The notes under the pieces: generated by a model
The model's input: only the letters and a program-made list of their open reading frames with translations
Told to the model about the DNA's origin: nothing
The model's database searches: none
Made by a program: the position numbers and the translations under genes
Source of the DNA: Candidatus Gastranaerophilales bacterium
Lineage (GTDB): Bacteria; Cyanobacteriota; Vampirovibrionia; Gastranaerophilales; Gastranaerophilaceae
NCBI GenBank assembly: GCA_944322935.1
Contig: CALUQO010000011.1
Coordinates: 1-61,312 of the forward strand
DNA: 61,312 nt
Direction of reading: 5' to 3'
Shown here: positions 8,067 through 16,750 of the stretch, in pieces
Position numbering within the stretch: position 1 is the first letter of the stretch
Layout: every line of letters begins with the position of its first letter

Positions 8067-9029
8067 TTAATTAACCTTTACAAGTACTTTTACTGAAGAT
8101 TTTTCGGTATTTCTCTCAAAAGCTTTTATTGAATCATCTATACTAAAAATATCAGAAATAAGCGGTTTTACGTCAATTCGGCGGCTTTCCAGCAATCTTA
8201 GTGCTGGTGCAAATTGCCCGCATCTTGAACCGACAATTGTTATTTCATCCACAACTATGGGCGCAAGGTTGAACTCTTTAGAAGCAGCTATAGTGCTTTT
8301 TAAAATGAGGGTTCCTCTTGGCTTTGTAAGAGCAACGGACGTTTCGAATCCTGAAATAGAGCCTGTTGCTTCAACAACAAAATCGTAAGCTTTTTCTATT
8401 TTTAAATCACTGAGCAGCTTTGTTTTTACGCCCTGAGCTTTAGCAATTGCAAGCTTTTCTTCGTGCTTGCCCACAAGTGTAATATCAAGACCCGCAGCAT
8501 TCAATGCCAACGCAATAATCAGCCCGAGTTTGCCGTCACCAAGTACTATAACGCTTTTGTAAGGCGGAATGTGTACCTGCTCCAAAATTTCAAGTGCTGC
8601 TGCAAGCGGTTCAACAAAAACAGCTTCTTCATCAGTAACGTTAGCGGGAATTTCCAGCAGATTTTTTACCGGCAAACAAACATATTCCGCAAAGCAGCCT
8701 TCTCTTTTCCAGATACCGAGGGTAGAACGGTTAAAACAGTGCCTTGCAAGCCCCTGTTTGCACCAGTCGCATTCTCCGCAGCCGCAGTTGATTTCGCCCA
8801 CAACTCTTTTGTTTAAAAGTGTTTTGTCACTGTCGTTTATTGCTTCCACAACACCGGTAAACTCGTGTCCGAGTATTCCTTTGTATCCCATATATCCTTT
8901 TGTTATTTCGTAATCGGTGTTACAAATGCCTATGGTGTTTACTTTTATTAATGCTTCTCCTGTTTTTGGTTCAGGTTTGGGATAATTATTATCAAGTTTT
9001 AAACCGTTATCGAAAACAACTGCTTTCAT
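8067..9029 (-). CDS. zinc-dependent medium-chain alcohol dehydrogenase
   Basis: A 320-residue MDR-family enzyme. Catalytic zinc ligands are seen in GICNTDYE and GHEFTGVVE, the structural zinc cysteines in CGCGECDWCKQGLARHC, and a Rossmann nucleotide-binding turn in VLGDGKLGL. It is a little shorter than the common 340-350. The substrate cannot be read from sequence; sorbitol/threonine dehydrogenase-like and BchC-like enzymes share this form. GGGGAG precedes the ATG. It heads the operon running into the flippase-like gene and hydF. Confidence 0.85.
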   Translation of the reverse strand: MKAVVFDNGLKLDNNYPKPEPKTGEALIKVNTIGICNTDYEITKGYMGYKGILGHEFTGVVEAINDSDKTLLNKRVVGEINCGCGECDWCKQGLARHCFNRSTLGIWKREGCFAEYVCLPVKNLLEIPANVTDEEAVFVEPLAAALEILEQVHIPPYKSVIVLGDGKLGLIIALALNAAGLDITLVGKHEEKLAIAKAQGVKTKLLSDLKIEKAYDFVVEATGSISGFETSVALTKPRGTLILKSTIAASKEFNLAPIVVDEITIVGSRCGQFAPALRLLESRRIDVKPLISDIFSIDDSIKAFERNTEKSSVKVLVKVN

Positions 9030-9124
9030 TTTTACTCCCCGTGTACTATTCTTAAAATAATTTACTTTTCAATTATATGCTAATGTAAATTTTTTGTCCA
9101 AAATCGGCAAAAAAATTTATTTTA

Positions 9125-10837
9125 ATGTTTTATTTGAATATGGATTCTGTCGGATTGAATACATACGCTGATTTTAATCTGTGCGGTAAAGACATGAGGT
9201 ATGATAAACTGCAAAAAAGGTTGCAGAAAAATCAGTATGCGAAAAATGAAAAAGAAATTTATTTAAAAAAATTGGGGCTTTTAAAAAATAATATATCAGA
9301 ATTGCACAAACAGGCGATACTTGCTTTTTCTCTTGCCGGTGCAGCTTTATTGTGTCAGATTTTATTCAGAGGTGTTAATAAGATTCATTTTGCCGATATT
9401 AAAAAAATTAAAAATCTTGCACGTCAAATGACAGAACACTATAATCTTAACAAGAAAGGGTTTAGAGCAGTACTAGCTGAAAAAAATAAAAGTTCATATA
9501 TTGATATATACGGTAGTCCAGTACCTAAGCTTAAACATAAATTAACAAGATGCGCGTTTTATTTATCTCCGTCAAACATTGCAGTTGCTTGGAAAGATTC
9601 TCCGCTTGAACTTTTCCATGAAATAGGGCATGGTGTTACCGGATGTAAAAAACACGGAGCAAAATGGCTGCATTTGGCCTGTAAAATGCCCTTATATTCA
9701 CCTGTTCCGGCTTTATTGTGTATTGCGGATACTTCTGATGCGGATAAAAAGCCTCACGGTCTAAAAAAGCTATATAAAACATTAGATGTATTAAAAGACA
9801 ACGCTTATCTCGTTTCTATGGCCATGTTTGCACCGCTGTTGCTGGAGGAGTTTAACGCTTCAAAGAGAGCTTTTGCGTTTTTAAGTAAAAATGATAAGAC
9901 ACTTGCATTAAAAAGTCTTTTGCTTTTTGTACCTGCTTTTTGCTCTTATCTTGTTAATGCTGTGGCTGTATCCAACCTTGTTAAGTTTTTAAATACAAAA
10001 GCTGATAATATATATTTGCAAAAATCATTGTACAGACAGTCTAAACATTATGAAAACACCTTAAATTTTGATGAAAGTATTACGCCTAAAATTGCCGTTA
10101 TAGATGAATATCATCGAAAGTCAGTAAAGATTGATTGGGACAATAAACCGGACATGATACATGGTGTCGCTGTGGAGTCTTTTATAAAAAAGGGACTGCC
10201 AAATGCGCAAATTTCGAGATTTGACACCAATTTAGATGAGGTAAGCGTTAAAAATGCACTGGATGATATTATAAAAAGTCGTGTAAAATACGATGCAATT
10301 AATATTTCAAAGTCTTCGGACATAAAAATTAGCGATTTATCAAAATTAATGGGCGTTGATTTGAATACACAAAATTTGAAAATGAATAAGAAACTTATAA
10401 AGGAAAAGTTTTTTGCTTCTTCTTATTCGGACGTTAAAGATATAAGGGATATAATAAATAAGCTGGAATTTCTTGCATCGAGGGGTGTAAAAATTTATGT
10501 TTCTGCCGGAAATAAAGGCAAAGAATATCTAAATCTCTATACATTGGCAGACAATATTAATGTAGTTGGTGCCGCGAATAAATATGGGGTTTCCAAAGCA
10601 AATTTCAGCTGCGATAATTCACTTGTTATACGCTGGTGCAAAGGGGTATTTAAAGTTAAAAAAATAAAAACATCAGATGCTAAAATGGCATTTGACATTA
10701 ATGAGGACGGAAAAGCAGATATTCTTACTGCAGAAACAAGCTCTAAATTTAAAATACCGCAACGTTACATTTATGGCACATCTTTTGCCGCACCCGGTGC
10801 ACTTGTGAATGATTTAAAAAGAGAGCTTGATGAATGA
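9125..10837 (+). CDS. fusion of HExxH zincin-like membrane domain and subtilisin-like protease domain
   Basis: A 570-residue protein with two protease-type halves. A membrane helix lies at about 63-82. HEIGHG at 165-170 is a zinc metalloprotease motif, and LLEEFNAS near 239-246 could supply the third ligand as in M48-like enzymes. Further hydrophobic stretches are at 226-240 and 262-288. The second half resembles subtilases: D327 in AVID, H346 in IHGVAV, N463 in SAGN and S553 in GTSFAAPG. D524 starts a calcium-loop-like DINEDGKADI. No signal peptide and no strong Shine-Dalgarno; a second ATG at 9140 is possible. Alone between divergent and convergent neighbours. Activity of either half is inferred. 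Confidence 0.7.
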   Translation: MFYLNMDSVGLNTYADFNLCGKDMRYDKLQKRLQKNQYAKNEKEIYLKKLGLLKNNISELHKQAILAFSLAGAALLCQILFRGVNKIHFADIKKIKNLARQMTEHYNLNKKGFRAVLAEKNKSSYIDIYGSPVPKLKHKLTRCAFYLSPSNIAVAWKDSPLELFHEIGHGVTGCKKHGAKWLHLACKMPLYSPVPALLCIADTSDADKKPHGLKKLYKTLDVLKDNAYLVSMAMFAPLLLEEFNASKRAFAFLSKNDKTLALKSLLLFVPAFCSYLVNAVAVSNLVKFLNTKADNIYLQKSLYRQSKHYENTLNFDESITPKIAVIDEYHRKSVKIDWDNKPDMIHGVAVESFIKKGLPNAQISRFDTNLDEVSVKNALDDIIKSRVKYDAINISKSSDIKISDLSKLMGVDLNTQNLKMNKKLIKEKFFASSYSDVKDIRDIINKLEFLASRGVKIYVSAGNKGKEYLNLYTLADNINVVGAANKYGVSKANFSCDNSLVIRWCKGVFKVKKIKTSDAKMAFDINEDGKADILTAETSSKFKIPQRYIYGTSFAAPGALVNDLKRELDE

Positions 10838-10884
10838 GTTAAATAAAATACTTATTTAATAGTCTGTAGTAAATATTTCATAAT

Positions 10885-10920
10885 AAAACAAACGGGCTTG
10901 CATTTAAACCCGTTTGTTTT
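10885..10920. terminator. bidirectional intrinsic terminator
   Basis: A 12-base perfect stem (AAAACAAACGGG 10885-10896, CCCGTTTGTTTT 10909-10920) with T-rich ends in both directions, between the protease fusion gene and nusA. Confidence 0.88.
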
Positions 10921-10931
10921 GGTTATTATAA

Positions 10932-12167
10932 TTATTCATCGGCTTGTTCGTCTGTCTCTGACGTTTCTTCAACCATATCTTCCGCATCGATTCCGTATTC
11001 TTCTTCTACGATTGGTTCTTCGTCAGAATCGTCAACGGGAACATCCGCAAAGTCATCTTCATCTGCATGATGTTCTTCTTCATATTGGGCCTGATATGCA
11101 GCTTCTGCCTGTGCAGCCTGTGATTCATTTTTTATATCAATTTTCCAGCCTGTCAGCTTATGAGCCAGTCTTACGTTTTGACCTTCTCGGCCAATTGCAA
11201 GGCTAAGTTGGTCATCAGGTACAACAACTAGAGCTTCATGAGCATTTTCGTCATCTGCAAGTATGTCAACGGAAAGTATTCTTGCCGGAGAAAGTGCGTT
11301 AACAATGTATTCTACAGGATCTTCCGACCATCTTACGATATCAATTTTTTCATTTTTGAGTTCACCAACGATAGTCTGGATTCTTGAACCTCTAGGGCCA
11401 ATACAAGCGCCTACTGAATCAATTTCAGGGTCATTTGAGTGTACAGCAAGTTTTGTTCTAAAGCCTGCTTCTCTGGCAATGGATTTAATTTCTACAATGC
11501 CGTCTTCAATTTCAGGAACTTCAAGTTCAAATAGTTCTCTTACAATTTCGGCATGAGCATGTGAAACAATTACCTGAGGCAATCTGTTTGTCTCTTTAAC
11601 GTTGAGAACAAAAACTCTGATTCTGTTGCCGGGTTTGTAGTATTCACCCGGGATTTGTTCTCTGAATGGCAATATCGCATCAGTTTTGCCTATGTTTACG
11701 AAGACATTTCTGTTTTCAACACGCTGGATAATACCTGTTGTCAGAGTGCCTTTTTTCTCCATAAATTCATCAAGAACGAGTTTTCTTTCGGCTTCTCTGA
11801 TTCTTTGGGTAATAACCTGTTTAGCAGATTGAGCCGCAATACGTCCAAAATTTTCAGGCGTAACTTCAATTTTAACTTCATCCTCTAATTCAACTTCATC
11901 ATCGATTTCTTTTGCATCTTCTAATGAAATTTCCAGGTTTTCATCTTCAACGTTTTCAACAACGAGTTTTGTTCTGAAAACACCGATTTCACCTGTTACT
12001 TCGTCTAAAATTGCTTCAACATTAGGTGCTTCTTTAGCCCTGATGTGTTTTTTATAAGCTGCAACAAGTGCATCTTTTAAGGATTCTATAATAACTTCTT
12101 TAGAGATTCCTTTTTCTCTTTCGAGTTCTTCTGTTGCTTCAAAAAGAGCTGTTCCGATTTTAATCAT
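10932..12167 (-). CDS. nusA: transcription termination/antitermination factor NusA
   Basis: A 411-residue NusA: N-terminal RNA polymerase-binding domain (1-125), S1 domain (about 130-200), then KH1 and KH2 (about 205-345) with VGACIGPRGSRIQTI and LAIGREGQNVRLA. It ends in a very acidic tail (from ~360) in place of the two C-terminal repeats of E. coli NusA. It acts with RNA polymerase in pausing, termination and antitermination. It follows rimP by nine bases; GGAG lies between the two. Confidence 0.96.
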   Translation of the reverse strand: MIKIGTALFEATEELEREKGISKEVIIESLKDALVAAYKKHIRAKEAPNVEAILDEVTGEIGVFRTKLVVENVEDENLEISLEDAKEIDDEVELEDEVKIEVTPENFGRIAAQSAKQVITQRIREAERKLVLDEFMEKKGTLTTGIIQRVENRNVFVNIGKTDAILPFREQIPGEYYKPGNRIRVFVLNVKETNRLPQVIVSHAHAEIVRELFELEVPEIEDGIVEIKSIAREAGFRTKLAVHSNDPEIDSVGACIGPRGSRIQTIVGELKNEKIDIVRWSEDPVEYIVNALSPARILSVDILADDENAHEALVVVPDDQLSLAIGREGQNVRLAHKLTGWKIDIKNESQAAQAEAAYQAQYEEEHHADEDDFADVPVDDSDEEPIVEEEYGIDAEDMVEETSETDEQADE

Positions 12168-12176
12168 CTTATTCTC

Positions 12177-12665
12177 CTATATGTCTTCCATATGTAATTG
12201 TGCTTTTAAAATTTTATCTTTAGGTATTGTGTATTCTTTGTTGTCATCGAGCTTTAGTACTGTTAACCCTCTTTCTATATCAAAATCTAGTATTTTGCAT
12301 AAAAAGTGTTTTTCATCCGTACCTTCAATAAGACTTTTAAGTTTTAAATCAATTGTTTTTCCGTTAAAAATGATAAATTCTTTGTCTGATTTTAGCTTTC
12401 TTTCCAGACCAGGAGAACTTACTTCCAGGTAGAACTTAACAGGTATAAGCTCGTCCAAAAAAGGATTTAAGCTGCGTGAAACATTTTCACAATCATCAAG
12501 AGTAACACCGCTGTCTTTGTAAAGAAAAATTCTTAAAAACCATTTGCCTGATTCTTTTGAAAAATCAATTTCTATGGGAATCATATTATACCGCATTGCT
12601 GTGTTTTCAATGAGCGGTGTAAGTTTTTCAAGAATTTCAGTTTTGTTAAAGTTGGCGGGCTGCAT
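12177..12665 (-). CDS. rimP: ribosome maturation factor RimP
   Basis: A 162-residue RimP with the family core LDDCENVSRSLNPFLDE and YLEVSSPGLERKLKS. It assists assembly of the 30S subunit. The ATG is preceded by AGGGGG. It is the first gene of the rimP-nusA unit, the classical order. Upstream lies a terminator-like hairpin and a possible extended -10 promoter, suggesting attenuation. Confidence 0.95.
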   Translation of the reverse strand: MQPANFNKTEILEKLTPLIENTAMRYNMIPIEIDFSKESGKWFLRIFLYKDSGVTLDDCENVSRSLNPFLDELIPVKFYLEVSSPGLERKLKSDKEFIIFNGKTIDLKLKSLIEGTDEKHFLCKILDFDIERGLTVLKLDDNKEYTIPKDKILKAQLHMEDI

Positions 12666-12695
12666 ATATCCCCCTGCAATTTCCGTTTTAAATAA

Positions 12696-12722
12696 AAAAG
12701 AAACGGTTGTGCCGTTTCTTTT
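12696..12722 (-). terminator. terminator-like hairpin in the rimP leader (possible attenuator)
   Basis: An 11-base perfect stem (12696-12706 with 12712-12722, loop of five) is followed on the minus strand by TTTTTTATTT. It lies only about 30 bases before the rimP ATG. No minus-strand gene ends upstream, because the next gene is divergent, so a simple gene-end terminator is unlikely. Confidence 0.7.
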
Positions 12723-12735
12723 CCTAACACATTTA

Positions 12736-12763
12736 ATAATAACATTAAATTGATATTTTTCAA
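12736..12763 (-). promoter_or_regulatory. possible promoter of rimP-nusA
   Basis: On the minus strand TTGAAA (12758-12763), a 16-base spacer and TATTAT (12736-12741) preceded by TGT, an extended -10 form. The predicted start lies just upstream of the leader hairpin. Confidence 0.5.
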
Positions 12764-12877
12764 TAGAATTGTGAATAATTCTTTATCTTTTCTTAATTTA
12801 AAAAATATAGACTACTAAATTTGATGAGTTATAATCTTATTTGTAGAATCAGATTTTGGAGTTAGGTTTTAAATATA

Positions 12878-13648
12878 ATGGAAAATACAAACAAACGTGC
12901 AGATTTTAATATTGACCTTGCCCGGTTTTTTAATGATAACAATACCGATAAAGGACTTGAATTGATTGATTTTGTAAGTTCTGTAAATATATCCTGCGCT
13001 GTCAAAGAAGGCGGAGAGTTATCAATAAAACAAGCTATTGAACACTGCAAGTTTAAAAGTAAAGAAATCGGAGCCCTTATATACTTGCCTGAGCGCGTTA
13101 GTGAGCCGCTTTCTCTCAGAGAAGAAGAAATTGAAGCTATTGTTTTGTATCAGCTTGGGGCTATTTCCGCGTTTACTAAAGCAGCCAGTCTTAATATTGA
13201 ACATGTAAGACCCTGTGGTTTGATGTATCAAATAGCTTCACAAAATTTTGATTTTTCAGTTGCAATTGCTAAGGCAGTTAAAAAATTCAGCGAATGGCTT
13301 GTATTATACGGTGCATCCGGAAATATTATCAGAGAAACAGAAGCAGCTGCAAATATTAATATTGCGCAGGAAATAATCATAAATAAGAAGTATAATTCTA
13401 ATGCGATTATAGATTTTTCAGCTGAAAATATTGATAATTCAGAGATATTGCTATCTCGTTTAAAACATTTGATTAATAATGGCGAAGTTGATTATGCAGA
13501 AAATGAGTTTGTGAAAATGGATTGTGATACTATACATTTTGATGTTGAGTCCACAAATATTTTAGATTTTCTAAAAGAAGCAAACAAAATTCTTGAACCC
13601 AGACCGGTAAATTATAACAAAGTTGTGGCATCAGGCTGGGTAGAATAG
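12878..13648 (+). CDS. divergent LamB/YcsF (PxpA-like) family protein, catalytic residues apparently lost
   Basis: A 256-residue protein whose length and spacing match PxpA, subunit A of bacterial 5-oxoprolinase. VNISCAVKEGG (36-46) sits where the family has a conserved NIACGFHAGD-type segment, and RPCGLMY (111-117) where it has a KPHGALY-type one. The histidines expected in both are absent, and the N-terminal D-x-N segment is also missing. The assignment is by eye and the homology needs a profile search. If right, this is a pseudoenzyme or an enzyme with changed chemistry. No pxpB or pxpC follows. It precedes yvcK by 34 bases, on the same strand. Confidence 0.55.
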   Translation: MENTNKRADFNIDLARFFNDNNTDKGLELIDFVSSVNISCAVKEGGELSIKQAIEHCKFKSKEIGALIYLPERVSEPLSLREEEIEAIVLYQLGAISAFTKAASLNIEHVRPCGLMYQIASQNFDFSVAIAKAVKKFSEWLVLYGASGNIIRETEAAANINIAQEIIINKKYNSNAIIDFSAENIDNSEILLSRLKHLINNGEVDYAENEFVKMDCDTIHFDVESTNILDFLKEANKILEPRPVNYNKVVASGWVE

Positions 13649-13682
13649 ATTATTGAGTGAATGATATATTGGGAGATGCATT

Positions 13683-15020
13683 TTGAAAAAGATTTTTAAC
13701 AAAATTAGAATGCCTAAAGATGCTGGGTGGTTATTGCCGGGGCTGCAAATAAAAAGATGGTTCGGATTGATAATAATAGGTACTGTGATAAGTTTACTTG
13801 GGCTATGTGTACTTTTTAATATGCGTCCCGTATATTTTGCAGTAGGAATACTTAAATACATAGCGACTACTGTAAATCAAGAATTGCTCGGTATTATACT
13901 TGTATTTGCCGGCGCTTATATCTTTTTAAAAGGCTGGAAAAACACAAACTATTCAATACTCGACTTGACTGAAGACAGGGACAGACATGCTCTGTTAGAG
14001 TCTTTGTATAAAAGAAGAAAATTGAACTATGGCCCTAAAATTGTTGCTGTAGGCGGAGGAACAGGTTTGTCTACAATGCTAAAGGGTATTAAAAAACTTA
14101 CAAATAATATAACTGCTGTCGTTACTGTTGGTGATGATGGGGGCAGCTCGGGTAGATTAAGACATGAGATGGGTGTACTCCCACCCGGTGATATACGTAA
14201 CTGTATTGCTGCTCTTGCTGATGATGAGGATTTAGTAACAAAGTTGTTTCAGTATAGATTTAAAACAGGAGAGGGACTTGAAGGTCACAGCTTCGGTAAT
14301 CTATTTTTAACTGCTCTATGCTCAATCACCGGCAATATGGTTCGTGCTGTGCAAGAGTCATCCAAGGTTCTTTCTATCAGGGGCAGGGTTTTGCCTTCAA
14401 CTTTGGATGATATGAAACTTGCTGCTGAACTCGAGGATGGGACAATTGTTCGCGGTGAATCCAGTATTCCAGAAACTGGTAAAAGAATTAAAAGATTATT
14501 TACTGAACCTGCAAATTGTAAAGCATTACCCGATGTATTACAAGCGATAAAGGAAGCTGATTTAATTATTTTGGGGCCGGGAAGTCTTTATACAAGCGTT
14601 ATTCCAAACCTGTTAATAAGAGAGATATCTCAGGCGATTTCAAAATCAACAGCGAAAAAAATATATGTATGCAATATTATGACACAGCCCGGAGAAACTA
14701 CAGGCTATACTGCGTCCGAACATATTAAAGCAATATTAGACCATGCCGGATATCCGGATATGATTGAATCTGTGCTTGTGAATAATTCTCTGCCGGATGA
14801 TTTGTCCCCTGATTATGCTGCGGCTAACTCTTATCCTGTTGTCGTTGATGCAGATAAGATAAAAGCTCTTAATATTAATATTGTTGCTACCAGACTATAT
14901 GAAGAAAATGAAGAAAAATATGTTCGTCACAGTCCTTCTAGATTGGCAAGAGCAATAAGCTACTGGTACAAAAAACAGTTAAAAGCAAAAAATGGAAATA
15001 AAAAGACAAGTAAGGTGTAA
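13683..15020 (+). CDS. YvcK/CofD-like gluconeogenesis factor with N-terminal membrane helices
   Basis: A 445-residue protein. Two membrane helices lie at about 27-47 and 68-84, then a CofD-like domain from ~118 with AVGGGTGLSTMLKG, VGDDGGSSGRLRHE, PPGDIRNC and EGHSFGNL. YvcK-type proteins bind UDP-sugars and govern cell-wall/central-carbon balance. The N-terminal membrane part is like cyanobacterial members and unlike the Bacillus protein. The start is a TTG at 13683 with GGGAG seven bases upstream; a later ATG would lose it. The gene runs directly into panB. Confidence 0.85.
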   Translation: MKKIFNKIRMPKDAGWLLPGLQIKRWFGLIIIGTVISLLGLCVLFNMRPVYFAVGILKYIATTVNQELLGIILVFAGAYIFLKGWKNTNYSILDLTEDRDRHALLESLYKRRKLNYGPKIVAVGGGTGLSTMLKGIKKLTNNITAVVTVGDDGGSSGRLRHEMGVLPPGDIRNCIAALADDEDLVTKLFQYRFKTGEGLEGHSFGNLFLTALCSITGNMVRAVQESSKVLSIRGRVLPSTLDDMKLAAELEDGTIVRGESSIPETGKRIKRLFTEPANCKALPDVLQAIKEADLIILGPGSLYTSVIPNLLIREISQAISKSTAKKIYVCNIMTQPGETTGYTASEHIKAILDHAGYPDMIESVLVNNSLPDDLSPDYAAANSYPVVVDADKIKALNINIVATRLYEENEEKYVRHSPSRLARAISYWYKKQLKAKNGNKKTSKV

Positions 15021-15021
15021 T

Positions 15022-15912
15022 ATGTCGGTCGAAACTAAACTTAAAGACGTTACAGTCGCTACTTTTGCAAAGAAAAGACATAATAACGAAAAAATTACCA
15101 TGCTCACGGCTTATGATTACTCAACGGCTAAGTACTTTGATGAAGCAGGTGTTGACTCTATTCTTATAGGTGATTCACTTGGAATGGTTGTTTTAGGCTA
15201 TGATTCAACAGTTCATGTAACAATGCAGGATATGCTGACTTTTACATCTGCTGTATCCAGAGGTGCTAAAAGATGTTTGGTTGTTGCTGATATGCCATTT
15301 ATGAGCTACCATGCTTCGGTAGAGGAGGCTGTAATTAATGCCGGTAATCTTATTAGAGCAGGTGCTTCTGCAGTTAAACTCGAAGGGGCGTCTGAGCACA
15401 TACTATCTGTTGTGAAAAGATGTGTAGAATCAGGAATTCCTGTTGTTGGACACTTAGGGTTTACGCCTCAATATTTGAATGTATTAGGCGGGTACAAAAT
15501 ACAAGGAAAATCTGCTGAAAAAACAGAATTTATCCTCCAACAGGCTAAAAAGTTGCAATATGCAGGAGCTTTTTGTGTGGTTTTAGAGATGGTACCGGAA
15601 GAGTCTGCAAAATACATTACTGAAAATCTTGACATTCCGACAATCGGCATTGGTGCCGGACGTTACACAAACGGTCAGGTGCTTGTTGCCGATGATATTC
15701 TGGGGAAATATGGAGAATTTAAGCCTAAATTTGCAAGAAAATACGCTGATTTGCATTCTATTATTAAAAATGCAGCATTGAATTACGTTAATGATGTTAA
15801 TACCGGCGCATTTCCTGCTGAATCAGAGGTCTTTCACCTTGATGAAACCTCGTTAAGTGAATTACAGAAATTGCAGGAGATAAAGGAAAATGAGCTTAGT
15901 TGTAGTAAATGA
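15022..15912 (+). CDS. panB: 3-methyl-2-oxobutanoate hydroxymethyltransferase
   Basis: A 296-residue PanB, with KITMLTAYDYSTAKYFD and ILIGDSLGMVVLGYD holding the Mg2+ and substrate ligands, and VVGHLGFTPQ. It makes ketopantoate from 2-oxoisovalerate and methylene-tetrahydrofolate, the first committed step to pantothenate. The ATG at 15022 with TAAGGTG upstream is preferred over an ATG 30 bases earlier inside yvcK. It overlaps panC by 23 bases. Confidence 0.95.
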   Translation: MSVETKLKDVTVATFAKKRHNNEKITMLTAYDYSTAKYFDEAGVDSILIGDSLGMVVLGYDSTVHVTMQDMLTFTSAVSRGAKRCLVVADMPFMSYHASVEEAVINAGNLIRAGASAVKLEGASEHILSVVKRCVESGIPVVGHLGFTPQYLNVLGGYKIQGKSAEKTEFILQQAKKLQYAGAFCVVLEMVPEESAKYITENLDIPTIGIGAGRYTNGQVLVADDILGKYGEFKPKFARKYADLHSIIKNAALNYVNDVNTGAFPAESEVFHLDETSLSELQKLQEIKENELSCSK

Positions 15913-16750
15913 AATAAAAAAAATTAGAGAGATTATAAGAGAATATAAAAAACAGGGTAAGAGCATTGCGCTTGTTCCCACGATGGGGTGCCTTCATAAC
16001 GGACATAAATCTCTTATGGAAAAAGCACATTCAATTGCTGACATAACTGTTGCATCAGTTTTTGTCAATCCGATTCAATTTTGTCCTGGTGAGGATTATG
16101 ACAAATACCCTAGAACCCTTGAGAATGACAAAATAGTTGCGCAAGAGGCTGGTGTAGATATTATTTTTGCTCCGTCTGTTAATGAAATGTATCCGAATTT
16201 GCAAAAATTTTCTGATTTAACAATGGTCGCTCCTCCGTATGAGTTGACAGATATCATGTGTGGAAAATCACGTGTTGGGCATTTTGACGGCGTTGAAACT
16301 GTTGTGACAAAACTTTTTAACATAGTTCAACCTGATTTTGCTTGCTTTGGTATGAAGGATATTCAGCAGTTATTTTTAATTAAAAAGATGGTTAGAGATT
16401 TGAATTTTCCTATTGAAATTATACCCTGCCCACTTGTCAGAGAAGAAAGCGGGCTTGCATTAAGTTCAAGAAACAAGTATCTTTCTCATGAACAAAAAAA
16501 ATCTGCCCTATCTTTAAGTAAAGCTCTTTTTTCAATAAGGGATTTGTATAATGCAGGTGTAAAAGAAACTAAAAAATTGTTTGATACAGGATTGACAAAT
16601 CTTGATAAAAATGTTGAACTGGAGTATCTGGAGTTTGTCGGTTACAATACTTTTAAACCGGTAGAAAATATTACGGAGACAACAATATGTGCATTAGCAG
16701 CAAGAGTTGGTGGTGTTAGGTTAATAGACAATATTGTACTTGAGGTATAA
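15890..16750 (+). CDS. panC: pantothenate synthetase
   Basis: A 286-residue PanC with VPTMGCLHNGHKSLM (HxGH ATP site), VFVNPIQF, KSRVGHFDGVETVVTKLF and SSRNKYLS. It joins pantoate and beta-alanine using ATP. Translation is coupled to panB by overlap, and the next gene starts directly after the stop. The aspartate decarboxylase panD that supplies beta-alanine is not here. Confidence 0.96.
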   Translation: MSLVVVNEIKKIREIIREYKKQGKSIALVPTMGCLHNGHKSLMEKAHSIADITVASVFVNPIQFCPGEDYDKYPRTLENDKIVAQEAGVDIIFAPSVNEMYPNLQKFSDLTMVAPPYELTDIMCGKSRVGHFDGVETVVTKLFNIVQPDFACFGMKDIQQLFLIKKMVRDLNFPIEIIPCPLVREESGLALSSRNKYLSHEQKKSALSLSKALFSIRDLYNAGVKETKKLFDTGLTNLDKNVELEYLEFVGYNTFKPVENITETTICALAARVGGVRLIDNIVLEV

